A stretch of 64,000 nt of DNA, taken from contig JBBPBK010000110.1 of the NCBI GenBank assembly GCA_039720395.1, forward strand, positions 92,551 to 156,550, given 5' to 3'. Shown piece by piece: positions 23,186 through 34,000 of the stretch. The notes below the pieces were generated by a model. It saw only the letters and a program-made list of their open reading frames with translations, had not been told where the DNA came from and did not search any database. A program made the translations under genes and the position numbers. Positions within the stretch are counted from its first letter, which is position 1, and each line of letters begins with the position of its first letter. This DNA comes from Liquidambar formosana (taxonomy: Eukaryota > Streptophyta > Magnoliopsida > Saxifragales > Altingiaceae).

Positions 23186-26100
23186 GAATTGCCCTGATCC
23201 TTGGGTATGTGACCCTGTAGGAACTCACGAGAGAGAAAATCAGGGACACAATTGTTTTCTCCTTTAATATATTCTATATCAAAATCGAAAACTGAAAGTA
23301 TTGCCTGCCATCTAGCAAAAATATGTTTTGAAGCTATATTTTTAACATCTTTTTTCAAAACGGGTTTTGCAGCTTGACAATCTACTCGTAGTAGGAATTT
23401 TTGATTTAAAATATCATCTTGAAATTTTGAAATACTCAAAACTATAGATAATATTTCTTTTTTGATTGTCGAATATTTTGCTTGTGCTGTGTTCCATGTG
23501 CCAGAAGTGAATCTGACTATTTTGTCTATATTGTCTACCCTTTGCATAAGAATTCCCCCATAACCTATGTCTGATGCATCGGTCTGGACTATCTTGAATG
23601 CTAACGGATCTGCTAAGCTAAGACAGGGAAGAATCTTAACCTTCTGTTTCAACCTTTTGACTGTGTCTGTGTATTCTTGTGACCAAGCAGGAGGATTTTT
23701 CCTAAGTCTTCTCCTAAGAATGGCACACTCTTGGCTAAGGTTTGGGTAAAAATCTACAATATAATTGAGACACCCTAAAAACCTTTGCAATTGCTTTTTG
23801 TCCTTAATTTCATCTGGAAATTTGTCTGCAAATTGGATTGACCTTTCTATAGGGATAATGGTTCCCTGATAGATATGATGTCCTAAAAATCTAATCTTTG
23901 TTTGGAAAAGATTAATCTTGGTAGGACTCAAGGCTAAGCCATTTTGCTTAATTAAATGGAAGAACGTATTAAGATGTTTCCAGTGTTGCTCAATTGACTT
24001 GGAAAATACTAATACATCATCGATGTATACAATAGTAAATTCCGTATGTTGTGTAAATCTTGCATTCATTATATTTTGAAATTCTGAAGGAGCATTTTTT
24101 AGGCCAAATGGCATTACATTCCATTCATAATGACCAAATGGGATTGTGAAAGCAGTCTTATACCTATCTTCTTCAGCAATTTGAATTTGCCAGAAACCCG
24201 ATTTCATATCGAATTTCGAAAATATTGTTGCCTTACTAAGCCTTCCTAATAAATCTTTTTTATTAGGTAAAGGATACCTTATCCATTGTAGAGCATCATT
24301 TAAAGGCTTATAATTTATGACTAATCGTGGAACTCCACGTTCAATCTCTGCTGCTTTAAAAACATAAAAGGCTGCACAACTCCATGGCGAGTGGCTTTCT
24401 CTTATCAAGTTTTTAGAGAGCAAATCTTGGATTTCTTTTTTGCAGATTTCAAGCAATTCCTGATTCATTTGAATAGGCCTTGCCTTAGTTGGGATTTGGC
24501 TTTCTTGAAAATCCTTTTCATATGGCAGTTTAACAATATGCTTGTTCCTATGCCAAAAAGTATGAGGATTATCAGAACAAATTGTTGCTTTTAATTTGTC
24601 TTCAAATTGTTTTATTGCAGATTGAAGTTTACAATCTTTTAATTGGCTCTCAATTTGCTTATATTGAATTTCTTGCTTAAGGAAATTCAAATGTCTTGTC
24701 TTTTTGGTAATTAGATTAATTTGTTCTTCTTGGTGAACAAATTGATCCTTTAATAAGTTTACATCCCTAACCGATGGAGGATTGAGGAATTCAAACTTAG
24801 TTTCTTTGCCTTTAATGTAAGAGGTTATTCCTGTTGTATCAACGCTAAAAGGCTGAATACAGGTGATAAAGGGAGTACCCAAAATCACTTCTCTACTCAG
24901 ATTTTTAACAAGGATAAATGTTGATTCAACACAAGTTCCCTCATTACATATGTGAACATTGTCTAATTTATATTTGATATTAAGCTTAGCTCCACTGGCT
25001 GAGCTTAATTGTTCCTTTGTCTTTTTATAGTATTTTGAAGGGATAATCCCTTCTTGTATACAGTTCATATCTGCACCTGTATCAATTAATGCTGTTATGA
25101 CCAGTATATATTTGTCTTCTTTGTCTTGTGGATTTTGTACCATAATTTTTATGGTAGTATTCCACTTTTGGTATGTTATTTGTTTAAGAAGTTGAACAAA
25201 ATTTTCTTCACCCAAATTTTCTCTTTCTTTGGTGATTTTGTCCTCTTCTTCATCAGCTTCATGAATGATATTTTGTTTACCATTACTTGTAGAAGCCTGT
25301 TGCTGTTCTAGCTGACAAATCTGTTGTCGTAGAACTTCAAGATTCAAGTTTTGCAAATTAGAGTGTTGTCTTAGTTCTTTGATGTCATTTTTCATTTGCT
25401 TAATTTCTTGCTTCAAATCTTGCACAGAAATTTCTTCTGTTTGTTGCTTCTGATATTTTTCATTAAGGATTTTCTGCAAATTATAAATCCTTTTGGGTTT
25501 TTGTTGCACTGTGGTTATAGTATTTTGCAATCTTTGTAAATATTCTCTTTTTAAAATTGGATCAGTCATCTTATCAATGATATCCAATAAAAGAGCTTGT
25601 TGTTCATGATTAATATTACTCTTAATCATGTTACAACATTTTTGGCTACATTCTTGTTGACACTGTTGCTCAGACTCAGAAGATGAATCTGATGTTGTAG
25701 TTGCTTGTTGATTGATTTCATCAATTTGTCTTTCTTCTTCTATATCTGAATAGGATTCATACTCAGAATCAGAATTATAAATTGCATTTATGATTAAATT
25801 TTTTATCTCTTCTGGAGATAAACCAGAATCAAATTGCAATTCATTAATTGTCTGTTTTACTCGACATTGGGCTTTATAGTGTCCTGGTTTACCACATCTG
25901 TGGCAAATAACCATCTGTTGCTTGTTAGACTTTTTTCTATATTGCTTTTTAGGATTCGGCCTATGATGGTCTTTTTGTGGTCTTGAATTAGACTTCTGAT
26001 AATATTGATTATCAGAAGGTTTACTTTGACTTCTTCTTCTATGATATTTCTTATGATGCCTAGAAGAAGATTTATGGTATTTTTTAGGATTTGTTTTTAT

Positions 26101-28872
26101 AGAAGTAAACCCGAATTGTTCACAAAATGAACCAAATTCTTGTTTATTTCTGATCTTTTCTTTCTTCATCTGTTGCTGGAGTTTGAATTGAGTACATTGG
26201 GCTATTCCAGCCTGATGGATAGTACTAATCAGATCTCCATAGGTCAGTTTTTCCCAAGGGATCATTCCATTATTCTGATCCTTGAGTTTTGTCCTAATTG
26301 TCTCTGCAAATAATGTTGGTAATCCAGATATAAACTTTTCTTTCCAGAAAGGTTGATTATTATCTGGTCTTAGGAAAACCTTCGTTAAGAAAGCATCCTT
26401 ATACCATTTAAAATCACCTAACCTTTTACATCTGAGATTTGCCAATATTTCTGCAGTGGTGTCTTTTAACTTAGAAGGATCTCCAACAAAATGTTTGGAA
26501 ATAGTGAAGAGTAAAGTTGACACAGCATCCTCAATCTCTTCTCCTTCTTCAGTTTTAATTATATTGCCTTGTTGATAAGTTTTTATTGCATATAATATTG
26601 CCTGTTTCTCAGCAAAAGTCAGAGTATGATCCCACCATCCTTTTAGTTGTCCAGTAAATCCAGCAACTAAGGAATGAGCAATGGCGTGATCAGATATATC
26701 CGAGTCTTTCGCCTGGTATGCTGAACTTACCATCGTCATTTGATGTAGTAAGTTCTGTATCTGATATTGCGTTAATCCATCAATGTTCCATTCATAGATG
26801 GTTCCTCCATGATATGAAGCTTGATGGTAATTTCCTCTTTCTTCAATTTTCATATCTGGGAAAGAAGGATATTGATAATTATTTCTTATAGGCTGGGCAT
26901 GCCTTATAGCATTAACAGCCGAATTATCTTGTTGCTTAAATTGTTGCATAATATCATCAGCTTCTGTTTCAGATTCAATGATATTATCATTTTGCGTTAT
27001 CACTGTAATTGCCTTACTAGTACTTGCCTGGGGCTTCTGCGGAGTGTCTTGGACCACAGATTTCCCAATTACATCATCAAGAAGTCTGATTCTTTCTTGA
27101 ATTTCTGTATGTAATTGTCCCTTGGCCAATTGTCTACTATATTGCTTAGGTATTGCATAAGGAATGAAAAGGGGTTTTTCATCTTGCTGATTAGGTAAAA
27201 TAGATTCATGTTGAACCAAATTTTCAACCCTAGTCAGTTGCTCTGCAATTGTCTTAATATGTTGGTTTGTATAATTGTTTTGCTCAAAGATATTTTTAAT
27301 ATCTTTTCCTGTTGGCTGTGTTTCCTCTTCAGTTTTGACTTTATAAGGTGCAGCTGTTACGCTTACCTTATAATATGGTATTTTAATCTGTTCTAGGGGT
27401 GGATGAACAGATTCTACCATTTGATTACTTGGAGTTAATTGCCAAGTAGTTGTGTTTTTGCTTGTTACATTAATTTGTCTTTCCATTGTATATACCTTCT
27501 CAAACCATTCGAAAAAGTATATATGGAATTGATTTTTCTCCATATACGTATACCAATGTGTACGTATTTGGGTTTGCTGGTCTTTGTCATGTGTTTCAAA
27601 AAATTGTCTTCTTTTTTCTTTGTTTTTATCAAGCATAAATTCTGTTCTTAGTAAGTCTTTGTCCATAACAAAGGGTATACTAAGCATCATTATGCCAAGT
27701 GGTATTTCCATTTCTGTTTTAGTTGGCGACATGTTTTGGGATTCTTCTTCAGAATTGTCATCTTGTTGATTTGTTGCATTTTCATAATAAGGGTATGAAA
27801 TATTGCTATTACGAACTCCTTGTAAATTTGGTTGAGTCCTAGGATTCACCAAAGGAGTTTCAGGTTCAAGATCCGGAACTTCAGAGCTTGAAGATGAGTT
27901 TTGTCTAAAGATTCTTACCGGAACAGCTGAACAAGAAGCTCGTGACGAGCAAGATGCTCTAGAAGAATCTGGAATTTCAGTTATTATTGGCTTAGAATTT
28001 GGTAATCTAAAGGACTGGGTAAAGGGAGAATTAAATCTAATCCCTGCACTCCCATCCGAATATTCTACCATTTGCTTAATTTTTGTGGTTTGCTTAGTTT
28101 GTTGTTGCAGTTGCTCAGGAGCAGCAACTTCAATGGCTTGTGGAATTTTCCATTCTTCCGGAAATTTCAATTCAGACCACATTAAAGTCTTAGGTATAAT
28201 TGCATTTTCTTTGTCTTTTAGGTTACTTTGCAGTAAAATTGTTTTGCCTTTATCACTTCGTCTTTTAACAACAGGAGTATTTACCAAAGTAGAATACACC
28301 CTATATTGCGTTCTGTAAATGATAGCAAGAGGCTGAGATCCTTCCTTCATTTCAGAATTATGAATTTTTACATTTAATGTTAGGGCATCCAGAATATTTC
28401 TATCTGCTAAACTGATAGTAAAATCCGGATAGCAGTTAAAGTATACTGGTCCAGCATGGAGACCAGATTGGATTCCACCTAACATTGTTTTTTCAAAATT
28501 GTTGAACCTACAGTCTCTAAGTGCCATGAATAGAGACATATTAAGCCCATCTCTTCCTAATGGTTTAGCACAAATTTGTACTGATCCCACATGTAGGAAT
28601 TTATAATTGTCTTCTAAATGGCTTTTAATTACTTCTTCGTGGAAGAGTAATATTGTCTTATGTTCTCCATCCATTACAATTGTCTCTTCATTAGTTCTAA
28701 CCCTAAATCCAGGGAAGAACCTGTTGCCTTCATATATATCTGTTGCAGGAATTTTGGGTAATTTCCAGTTGCAAAGTTTTTTATTGTCTATAATATATTC
28801 CTTTTCCTCAGGAATATCCGTTTCCTCACTAGAGGAAGCAGTTGATTTCATTGACATCATCCTAGTGAACAT
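23182..28872 (-). CDS. endogenous pararetrovirus ORF1 polyprotein, copy A, open (MP-CP-PR-RT-RH)
   Basis: A 1896-residue uninterrupted frame. A 30K-type movement-protein region lies at about residues 1-225 (LNVKIHN near 165). A capsid region follows, with GWWDHTLTFAEKQ near 742 and a CCHC zinc knuckle CHRCGKPGHYKAQC near 988-1002. Next come a Gln-rich coiled coil, a retropepsin-like aspartic protease (DTGAD near 1263), a reverse transcriptase (YIDD near 1614) and an RNase H (TDAS near 1762). The ATG at 28872 is preceded directly by an in-frame TAG, fixing the start. ORF1 ends in the ATGA overlap with ORF2. In Caulimoviridae such a polyprotein supplies movement, encapsidation and reverse transcription. 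The copy is open, but whether it is expressed is unknown. Confidence 0.9.
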   Translation of the reverse strand: MFTRMMSMKSTASSSEETDIPEEKEYIIDNKKLCNWKLPKIPATDIYEGNRFFPGFRVRTNEETIVMDGEHKTILLFHEEVIKSHLEDNYKFLHVGSVQICAKPLGRDGLNMSLFMALRDCRFNNFEKTMLGGIQSGLHAGPVYFNCYPDFTISLADRNILDALTLNVKIHNSEMKEGSQPLAIIYRTQYRVYSTLVNTPVVKRRSDKGKTILLQSNLKDKENAIIPKTLMWSELKFPEEWKIPQAIEVAAPEQLQQQTKQTTKIKQMVEYSDGSAGIRFNSPFTQSFRLPNSKPIITEIPDSSRASCSSRASCSAVPVRIFRQNSSSSSEVPDLEPETPLVNPRTQPNLQGVRNSNISYPYYENATNQQDDNSEEESQNMSPTKTEMEIPLGIMMLSIPFVMDKDLLRTEFMLDKNKEKRRQFFETHDKDQQTQIRTHWYTYMEKNQFHIYFFEWFEKVYTMERQINVTSKNTTTWQLTPSNQMVESVHPPLEQIKIPYYKVSVTAAPYKVKTEEETQPTGKDIKNIFEQNNYTNQHIKTIAEQLTRVENLVQHESILPNQQDEKPLFIPYAIPKQYSRQLAKGQLHTEIQERIRLLDDVIGKSVVQDTPQKPQASTSKAITVITQNDNIIESETEADDIMQQFKQQDNSAVNAIRHAQPIRNNYQYPSFPDMKIEERGNYHQASYHGGTIYEWNIDGLTQYQIQNLLHQMTMVSSAYQAKDSDISDHAIAHSLVAGFTGQLKGWWDHTLTFAEKQAILYAIKTYQQGNIIKTEEGEEIEDAVSTLLFTISKHFVGDPSKLKDTTAEILANLRCKRLGDFKWYKDAFLTKVFLRPDNNQPFWKEKFISGLPTLFAETIRTKLKDQNNGMIPWEKLTYGDLISTIHQAGIAQCTQFKLQQQMKKEKIRNKQEFGSFCEQFGFTSIKTNPKKYHKSSSRHHKKYHRRRSQSKPSDNQYYQKSNSRPQKDHHRPNPKKQYRKKSNKQQMVICHRCGKPGHYKAQCRVKQTINELQFDSGLSPEEIKNLIINAIYNSDSEYESYSDIEEERQIDEINQQATTTSDSSSESEQQCQQECSQKCCNMIKSNINHEQQALLLDIIDKMTDPILKREYLQRLQNTITTVQQKPKRIYNLQKILNEKYQKQQTEEISVQDLKQEIKQMKNDIKELRQHSNLQNLNLEVLRQQICQLEQQQASTSNGKQNIIHEADEEEDKITKERENLGEENFVQLLKQITYQKWNTTIKIMVQNPQDKEDKYILVITALIDTGADMNCIQEGIIPSKYYKKTKEQLSSASGAKLNIKYKLDNVHICNEGTCVESTFILVKNLSREVILGTPFITCIQPFSVDTTGITSYIKGKETKFEFLNPPSVRDVNLLKDQFVHQEEQINLITKKTRHLNFLKQEIQYKQIESQLKDCKLQSAIKQFEDKLKATICSDNPHTFWHRNKHIVKLPYEKDFQESQIPTKARPIQMNQELLEICKKEIQDLLSKNLIRESHSPWSCAAFYVFKAAEIERGVPRLVINYKPLNDALQWIRYPLPNKKDLLGRLSKATIFSKFDMKSGFWQIQIAEEDRYKTAFTIPFGHYEWNVMPFGLKNAPSEFQNIMNARFTQHTEFTIVYIDDVLVFSKSIEQHWKHLNTFFHLIKQNGLALSPTKINLFQTKIRFLGHHIYQGTIIPIERSIQFADKFPDEIKDKKQLQRFLGCLNYIVDFYPNLSQECAILRRRLRKNPPAWSQEYTDTVKRLKQKVKILPCLSLADPLAFKIVQTDASDIGYGGILMQRVDNIDKIVRFTSGTWNTAQAKYSTIKKEILSIVLSISKFQDDILNQKFLLRVDCQAAKPVLKKDVKNIASKHIFARWQAILSVFDFDIEYIKGENNCVPDFLSREFLQGHIPKDQGNS

Positions 28873-29155
28873 TGCTACCTATGGTCTCTCTACACCATAC
28901 ACTTAGGTAAAGGACTTACTACGGGACTTACTCACCTCTGCCCTACTGCCCACCTGAAATATGCATGCACAGATATACAGATAACAATATGCACTATTCC
29001 TATGGCTCTGATACCAACAACACCCAGGAATGAAGATGCAGATATGCAATCAGAAAGATGGTATATTATAAAAAATAAATAAATTTGCAAATAGAAATTG
29101 CCAGATAAAATTTTTATATAAATAAAAACTTACAAAGTTGCCAAATAGTATTGCG
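28873..29155 (-). other. viral leader region between promoter and ORF1
   Basis: Non-coding sequence downstream of the central TATA. It includes the primer-binding site at 29004-29016 and an AT-rich stretch (29060-29140). It corresponds to the pregenomic RNA leader. I could not resolve the long stem-loop by eye. Confidence 0.6.
29004..29016 (-). promoter_or_regulatory. viral minus-strand primer-binding site (tRNA-Met)
   Basis: TGGTATCAGAGCC on the minus strand, 131 bp upstream of the ORF1 ATG, matches the initiator-Met tRNA binding site that conventionally marks position 1 of caulimovirid genomes. It is the only one in the array, since copy B lost its 5' end and copy A ends before reaching the next. 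Confidence 0.85.
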
Positions 29156-29296
29156 GAGTTACAATTGCTGTTGACAAAGGGTTCCTTGATGGAGGTATTA
29201 CAAAGGTGAATGGAAGTGGAGGATGATATTACAAGTGGAGGGAAACTACTTAATGGCTAAACAATTTCCGACCCCCCAGATAGTTGCCCAACTCTC

Positions 29297-29304
29297 CTTA
29301 TATA
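29297..29304 (-). promoter_or_regulatory. viral TATA box between the two copies
   Basis: TATATAAG on the minus strand, about 280 bp upstream of the primer-binding site and 425 bp upstream of ORF1 of copy A. It is preceded by 61-bp direct repeats. It is the expected position for the single pararetrovirus pregenomic promoter and would drive copy A. Confidence 0.6.
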
Positions 29305-29425
29305 GGGGGAGAGAGCCTAAAGCTAATCATGAAGCCCAGCTGTCGGTGTTGTCGTGTTGCTATTACTGTTCTCTTGTGAATGGTATCTCACTTTTATTGA
29401 GTGGAGATACTGTTGACTGTTTTGT

Positions 29426-29578
29426 ACCTAAAGGTACTGTTGCCATGTGATAACTTGCTTTTTGCACCGAAAGAACCACTTTGCTGACCTAAAGGTACTG
29501 TTGCCATGTGATAACTTGTTTTTTGCATCGAAAGAACCACTTTGCTGAATGGAGTTACTGTGGTCATGTGATTGCCTG
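29426..29578 (-). repeat. 61-bp direct repeats upstream of the viral promoter
   Basis: Units start at 29426 and 29487, with a partial third at 29548. Each carries ACCTAAAGGTACTGTTGCCA and GAAAGAACCACTTTGCTG. Copy A has lost 60 bp here, as expected for slippage between repeats. The location 120-270 bp upstream of the TATA suggests an enhancer-like role, which is inference. Confidence 0.75.
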
Positions 29579-29624
29579 ATTTTGTCGGGGTAAAAGCATT
29601 TTGCTGCTTTTACTGTTGAATTGC

Positions 29625-31040
29625 CTAGTCAAATTGCCTTGGATTTTTGTTGCTGCTTGAATGATGAGGAATGGGTGGAAGAATCCCGAAACAGTCATCT
29701 TCGTTGTCATCTCCTAAATTGACTGAAGCACAGGACCCTTGCTCATTGTCTTCCTCATTGAGGGATGAGAGAGCTTCCTGGAGATACGCTTTCAGCTCTT
29801 TGCTGTTAGGAGGAGCAGCTGCTAATTTTGACATTAGTTGACTTTTTGATAGGAGAGCTTTGGATGAGTCTCCTACTGTTGACTGAATTGCAGGATGTCT
29901 CTGGAACCATTTCTGAATTGCTTCAGGGGTGATATGGTCCGTGATTGCATTATCCCACCATTTGACATGGAAGGATCTCCCTAGGCAGGGCCATTGCTGT
30001 GTACCTGTGAACTCATAACGCCAAAACATGATCCATGCTAGACCAAAATGGGTATAGAATAGGAAAAGCTTTGGGAAGGTTTGCAAATGAATTTTTGGCT
30101 GAATATGTTGCTCGTAGTAAGTATATGACTTACTAATATTGACTGGTTGTTCTGGAAGAATCTCTTGAATGGGGCCGAAGTATGACCACCAAGAGAGAAA
30201 CCAAAAGGGTATTGCTTCAACGTCAAATTTTTTATCAAAATAGATCATCCATGAATGACGGTTGATCTTATTTTGAATAAAGAAAGAATTTTGCCATGCC
30301 TTCTCATAATCAAAATAATTATAGAGATTAGGCAGAATGTTGCCAAGGAGTTGTCTGGGTTGGTAAAGAGGTTGTCCCCAGTCAGAAGGACTAAGAACCC
30401 TCAAAATTTGACATGTAGAATAAGAAACATCAGTCTTATCATTTTCAGGGTGGTTATGTTTGAAAATGGCTGATTTGGTTCCTTTTTCTAAAACATATTG
30501 GTACCATGCCTGGTCTTTGCGAAAATCATTTGTCTTATAATGGAATCCGGGTGGAAAATAGGATTCCAAGATATCAGAGATATCTGATTTCGAAAATTCA
30601 CTCTCCAAGACCATGATGTCTAAGGTAGAGGTTTTTTCAAAATATGGGCTATGATTTTTGCGAGTTTTTCGAAAATTGCCCTCTGTTTTGTCTTTTAAAA
30701 GAAATTGAGAGGATGGAGCAAAAGCTCCCAATGGCTCCTCAGATTTAGAAGAAGTTGCAATATACTTGCCACCACTCCTAACGCTGGAAGCTGCCAATGC
30801 ATAAGTCTGTGACTTATTGATTGGAGAATGTGGCTGTTGTTGTTTCAAAAGTTGTTGATGCTTGTATTGTTCAAGCATCTCCTCTTCTTCTTGGAGATCC
30901 TCGAACCATTTTTTCTTTGCTATTGCCTTTGGCTGGGTGGATGACCCTGTTGCTGGATTTTGGCCTTTTGGCTGATTTTGCAAGGTTGATTGCCCTTGAT
31001 GGGCTTTGGCTTTGGCTTTGTTTTGTCTGGGCATTCTCAT
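29625..31040 (-). CDS. endogenous pararetrovirus ORF2, copy B, open (unknown function)
   Basis: An uninterrupted 471-codon frame whose ATG (31040) overlaps the ORF1 stop as ATGA. It has a basic Lys/Gln-rich N-terminus, an acidic EEEEM segment near residue 52, then a central globular-looking region rich in Trp, Tyr and Phe with SWWSYFGPIQ and FGLAWIMFW. The C-terminus is acidic and Ser-rich. There is no zinc knuckle, protease or polymerase motif. A second ORF of unknown function downstream of the polyprotein is a described feature of florendoviruses. The copy in A differs by a nonsense codon and a few residues. Confidence 0.8.
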   Translation of the reverse strand: MRMPRQNKAKAKAHQGQSTLQNQPKGQNPATGSSTQPKAIAKKKWFEDLQEEEEMLEQYKHQQLLKQQQPHSPINKSQTYALAASSVRSGGKYIATSSKSEEPLGAFAPSSQFLLKDKTEGNFRKTRKNHSPYFEKTSTLDIMVLESEFSKSDISDILESYFPPGFHYKTNDFRKDQAWYQYVLEKGTKSAIFKHNHPENDKTDVSYSTCQILRVLSPSDWGQPLYQPRQLLGNILPNLYNYFDYEKAWQNSFFIQNKINRHSWMIYFDKKFDVEAIPFWFLSWWSYFGPIQEILPEQPVNISKSYTYYEQHIQPKIHLQTFPKLFLFYTHFGLAWIMFWRYEFTGTQQWPCLGRSFHVKWWDNAITDHITPEAIQKWFQRHPAIQSTVGDSSKALLSKSQLMSKLAAAPPNSKELKAYLQEALSSLNEEDNEQGSCASVNLGDDNEDDCFGILPPIPHHSSSNKNPRQFD

Positions 31041-34000
31041 GAATTGCCCTGATCCTTGGGTATGTGACCCTGTAGGAACTCACGAGAGAGAAAATCAGGG
31101 ACACAATTGTTTTCTCCTTTAATATATTCTATATCAAAATCGAAAACTGAAAGTATTGCCTGCCATCTAGCAAAAATATGTTTTGAAGCTATATTTTTAA
31201 CATCTTTTTTCAAAACGGGTTTTGCAGCTTGACAATCTACTCGTAGTAGGAATTTTTTATTTAAAATATCATCTTGAAATTTTGAAATACTCAAAACTAT
31301 AGATAATATTTCTTTTTTGATTGTCGAATATTTTGCCTGTGCTGTGTTCCATGTGCCAGAAGTGAATCTGACTATTTTGTCTATATTGTCTACCCTTTGC
31401 ATAAGAATTCCCCCATAACCTATGTCTGATGCATCGGTCTGGACTATCTTGAATGCTAACGGATCTGCTAAGCTAAGACAGGGAAGAATCTTAACCTTCT
31501 ATTTCAACCTTTTGACTGTGTCTGTGTATTCTTGTGACCAAGCAAGAGGATTTTTCCTAAGTCTTCTCCTAAGAATGGCACACTCTTGGCTAAGGTTTGG
31601 GTAAAAATCTACAATATAATTGAGACACCCTAAAAACCTTTGCAATTGCTTTTTGTCCTTAATTTCATCTGGAAATTTGTCTGCAAATTGGATTGACCTT
31701 TCTATAGGGATAATGGTTCCCTGATAGATATGATGTCCTAAAAATCTAATCTTTGTTTGGAAAAGATTAATCTTGGTAGGACTCAAGGCTAAGCCATTTT
31801 GCTTAATTAAATGGAAGAACGTATTAAGATGTTTCCAGTGTTGCTCAATTGACTTGGAAAATACTAATACATCATCGATGTATACAATAGTAAATTCCGT
31901 ATGTTGTGTAAATATTGCATTCATTATATTTTGAAATTCTGAAGGAGCATTTTTTAGGCCAAATGGCATTACATTCCATTCATAATGACCAAATGGGACT
32001 GTGAAAGCAGTCTTATACCTATCTTCTTCAGCAATTTGAATTTGCCAGAAACCCGATTTCATATCGAATTTCGAAAATATTGTTGCCTTACTAAGCCTTC
32101 CTAATAAATCTTTTTTATTAGGTAAAGGATACCTTATCCATTGTAGAGCATCATTTAAAGGCTTATAATTTATGACTAATCGTGGAACTCCACGTTCAAT
32201 CTCTGCTGCTTTAAAAACATAAAAGGCTGCACAACTCCATGGCGAGCGGCTTTCTTTTATCAAGTTTTTAGAGAGCAAATCTTGGATTTCTTTTTTGCAG
32301 ATTTCAAGCAATTCCTGATTCATTTGAATAGGCCTTGCCTTAGTTGGGATTTGGCTTTCTTGAAAATCCTTTTCATATGGCAGTTTAACAATATGCTTGT
32401 TCCTATGCCAAAAAGTATGAGGATTATCAGAACAAATTGTTGCTTTTAATTTGTCTTCAAATTGTTTTATTGCAGATTGAAGTTTACAATCTTTTAATTG
32501 GCTCTCAATTTGCTTATATTGAATTTCTTGCTTAAGGAAATTCAAATGTCTTGTCTTTTTGGTAATTAGATTAATTTGTTCTTCTTGGTGAACAAATTGA
32601 TCCTTTAATAAGTTTACATCCCTAACCGATGGAGGATTGAGGAATTCAAACTTAGTTTCTTTGCCTTTAATGTAAGAGGTTATTCCTGTTGTATCAACGC
32701 TAAAAGGCTGAATACAGGTGATAAAGGGAGTACCCAAAATCACTTCTCTACTCAGATTTTTAACAAGGATAAATGTTGATTCAACACAAGTTCCCTCATT
32801 ACATATGTGAACATTGTCTAATTTATATTTGATATTAAGCTTAGCTCCACTGGCTGAGCTTAATTGTTCCTTTGTCTTTTTATAGTATTTTGAAGGGATA
32901 ATCCCTTCTTGTATACAGTTCATATCTGCACCTGTATCAATTAATGCTGTTATGACCAGTATATATTTGTCTTCTTTGTCTTGTGGATTTTGTACCATAA
33001 TTTTTATGGTAGTATTCCACTTTTGGTATGTTATTTGTTTAAGAAGTTGAACAAAATTTTCTTCACCCAAATTTTCTCTTTCTTTGGTGATTTTGTCCTC
33101 TTTTTCATCAGCTTCATGAATGATATTTTGTTTACCATTATTTGTAGAAGCCTGTTGCTGTTCTAGCTGACAAATCTGTTGTCGTAGAACTTCAAGATTC
33201 AAGTTTTGCAAATTAGAGTGTTGTCTTAGTTCTTTGATGTCATTTTTCATTTGCTTAATTTCTTGCTTCAAATCTTGCACAGAAATTTCTTCTGTTTGTT
33301 GCTTCTGATATTTTTCATTAAGGATTTCCTGCAAATTATAAATCCTTTTGGGTTTTTGTTGCACTGTGGTTATAGTATTTTGCAATCTTTGTAAATATTC
33401 TCTTTTTAAAATTGGATCAGTCATCTTATCAATGATATCCAATAAAAGAGCTTGTTGTTCATGATTAATATTACTCTTAATCATGTTACAACATTTTTGG
33501 CTACATTCTTGTTGACACTGTTGCTCAGACTCAGAAGATGAATCTGATGTTGTAGTTGCTTGTTGATTGATTTCATCAATTTGTCTTTCTTCTTCTATAT
33601 CTGAATAGGATTCATACTCAGAATCAGAATTATAAATTGCATTTATGATTAAATTTTTTATCTCTTCTGGAGATAAACCAGAATCAAATTGCAATTCATT
33701 AATTGTCTGTTTTACTCGACATTGGGCTTTATAGTGTCCTGGTTTACCACATCTGTGGCAAATAACCGTCTGTTGCTTGTTAGACTTTTTTCTATATTGC
33801 TTTTTAGGATTCGGCCTATGATGGTCTTTTTGTGGTCTTGAATTAGACTTCTGATAATATTGATTATCAGAAGGTTTACTTTGACTTCTTCTTCTATGAT
33901 ATTTCTTATGATGCCTAGAAGAAGATTTATGGTATTTTTTAGGATTTGTTTTTATAGAAGTAAACCCGAATTGTTCACAAAATGAACCAAATTCTTGTTT

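Larger units (their letters stand above)
21355..29155 (-). mobile_element. endogenous pararetrovirus copy A (Caulimoviridae, florendovirus-like)
   Basis: One full genome equivalent on the minus strand: promoter and leader, tRNA-Met primer site, ORF1 polyprotein, ORF2, and the next promoter region. It lies head to tail with copy B at a period of 7855 bp in the ORFs (7795 where copy A lost 60 bp). The domain order in a single ORF1, a second ORF of unknown function overlapping by ATGA, and insertion in a TA microsatellite fit the florendovirus group. The genus call is from memory of the group and would need a reverse-transcriptase phylogeny. Confidence 0.8.

Noticed and set aside
23567..28906. 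Many short plus-strand open frames antisense to viral ORF1
   Set aside because: They mirror the minus-strand polyprotein, recur at the same place in copy B, and lack any domain; they are shadows of the real frame.
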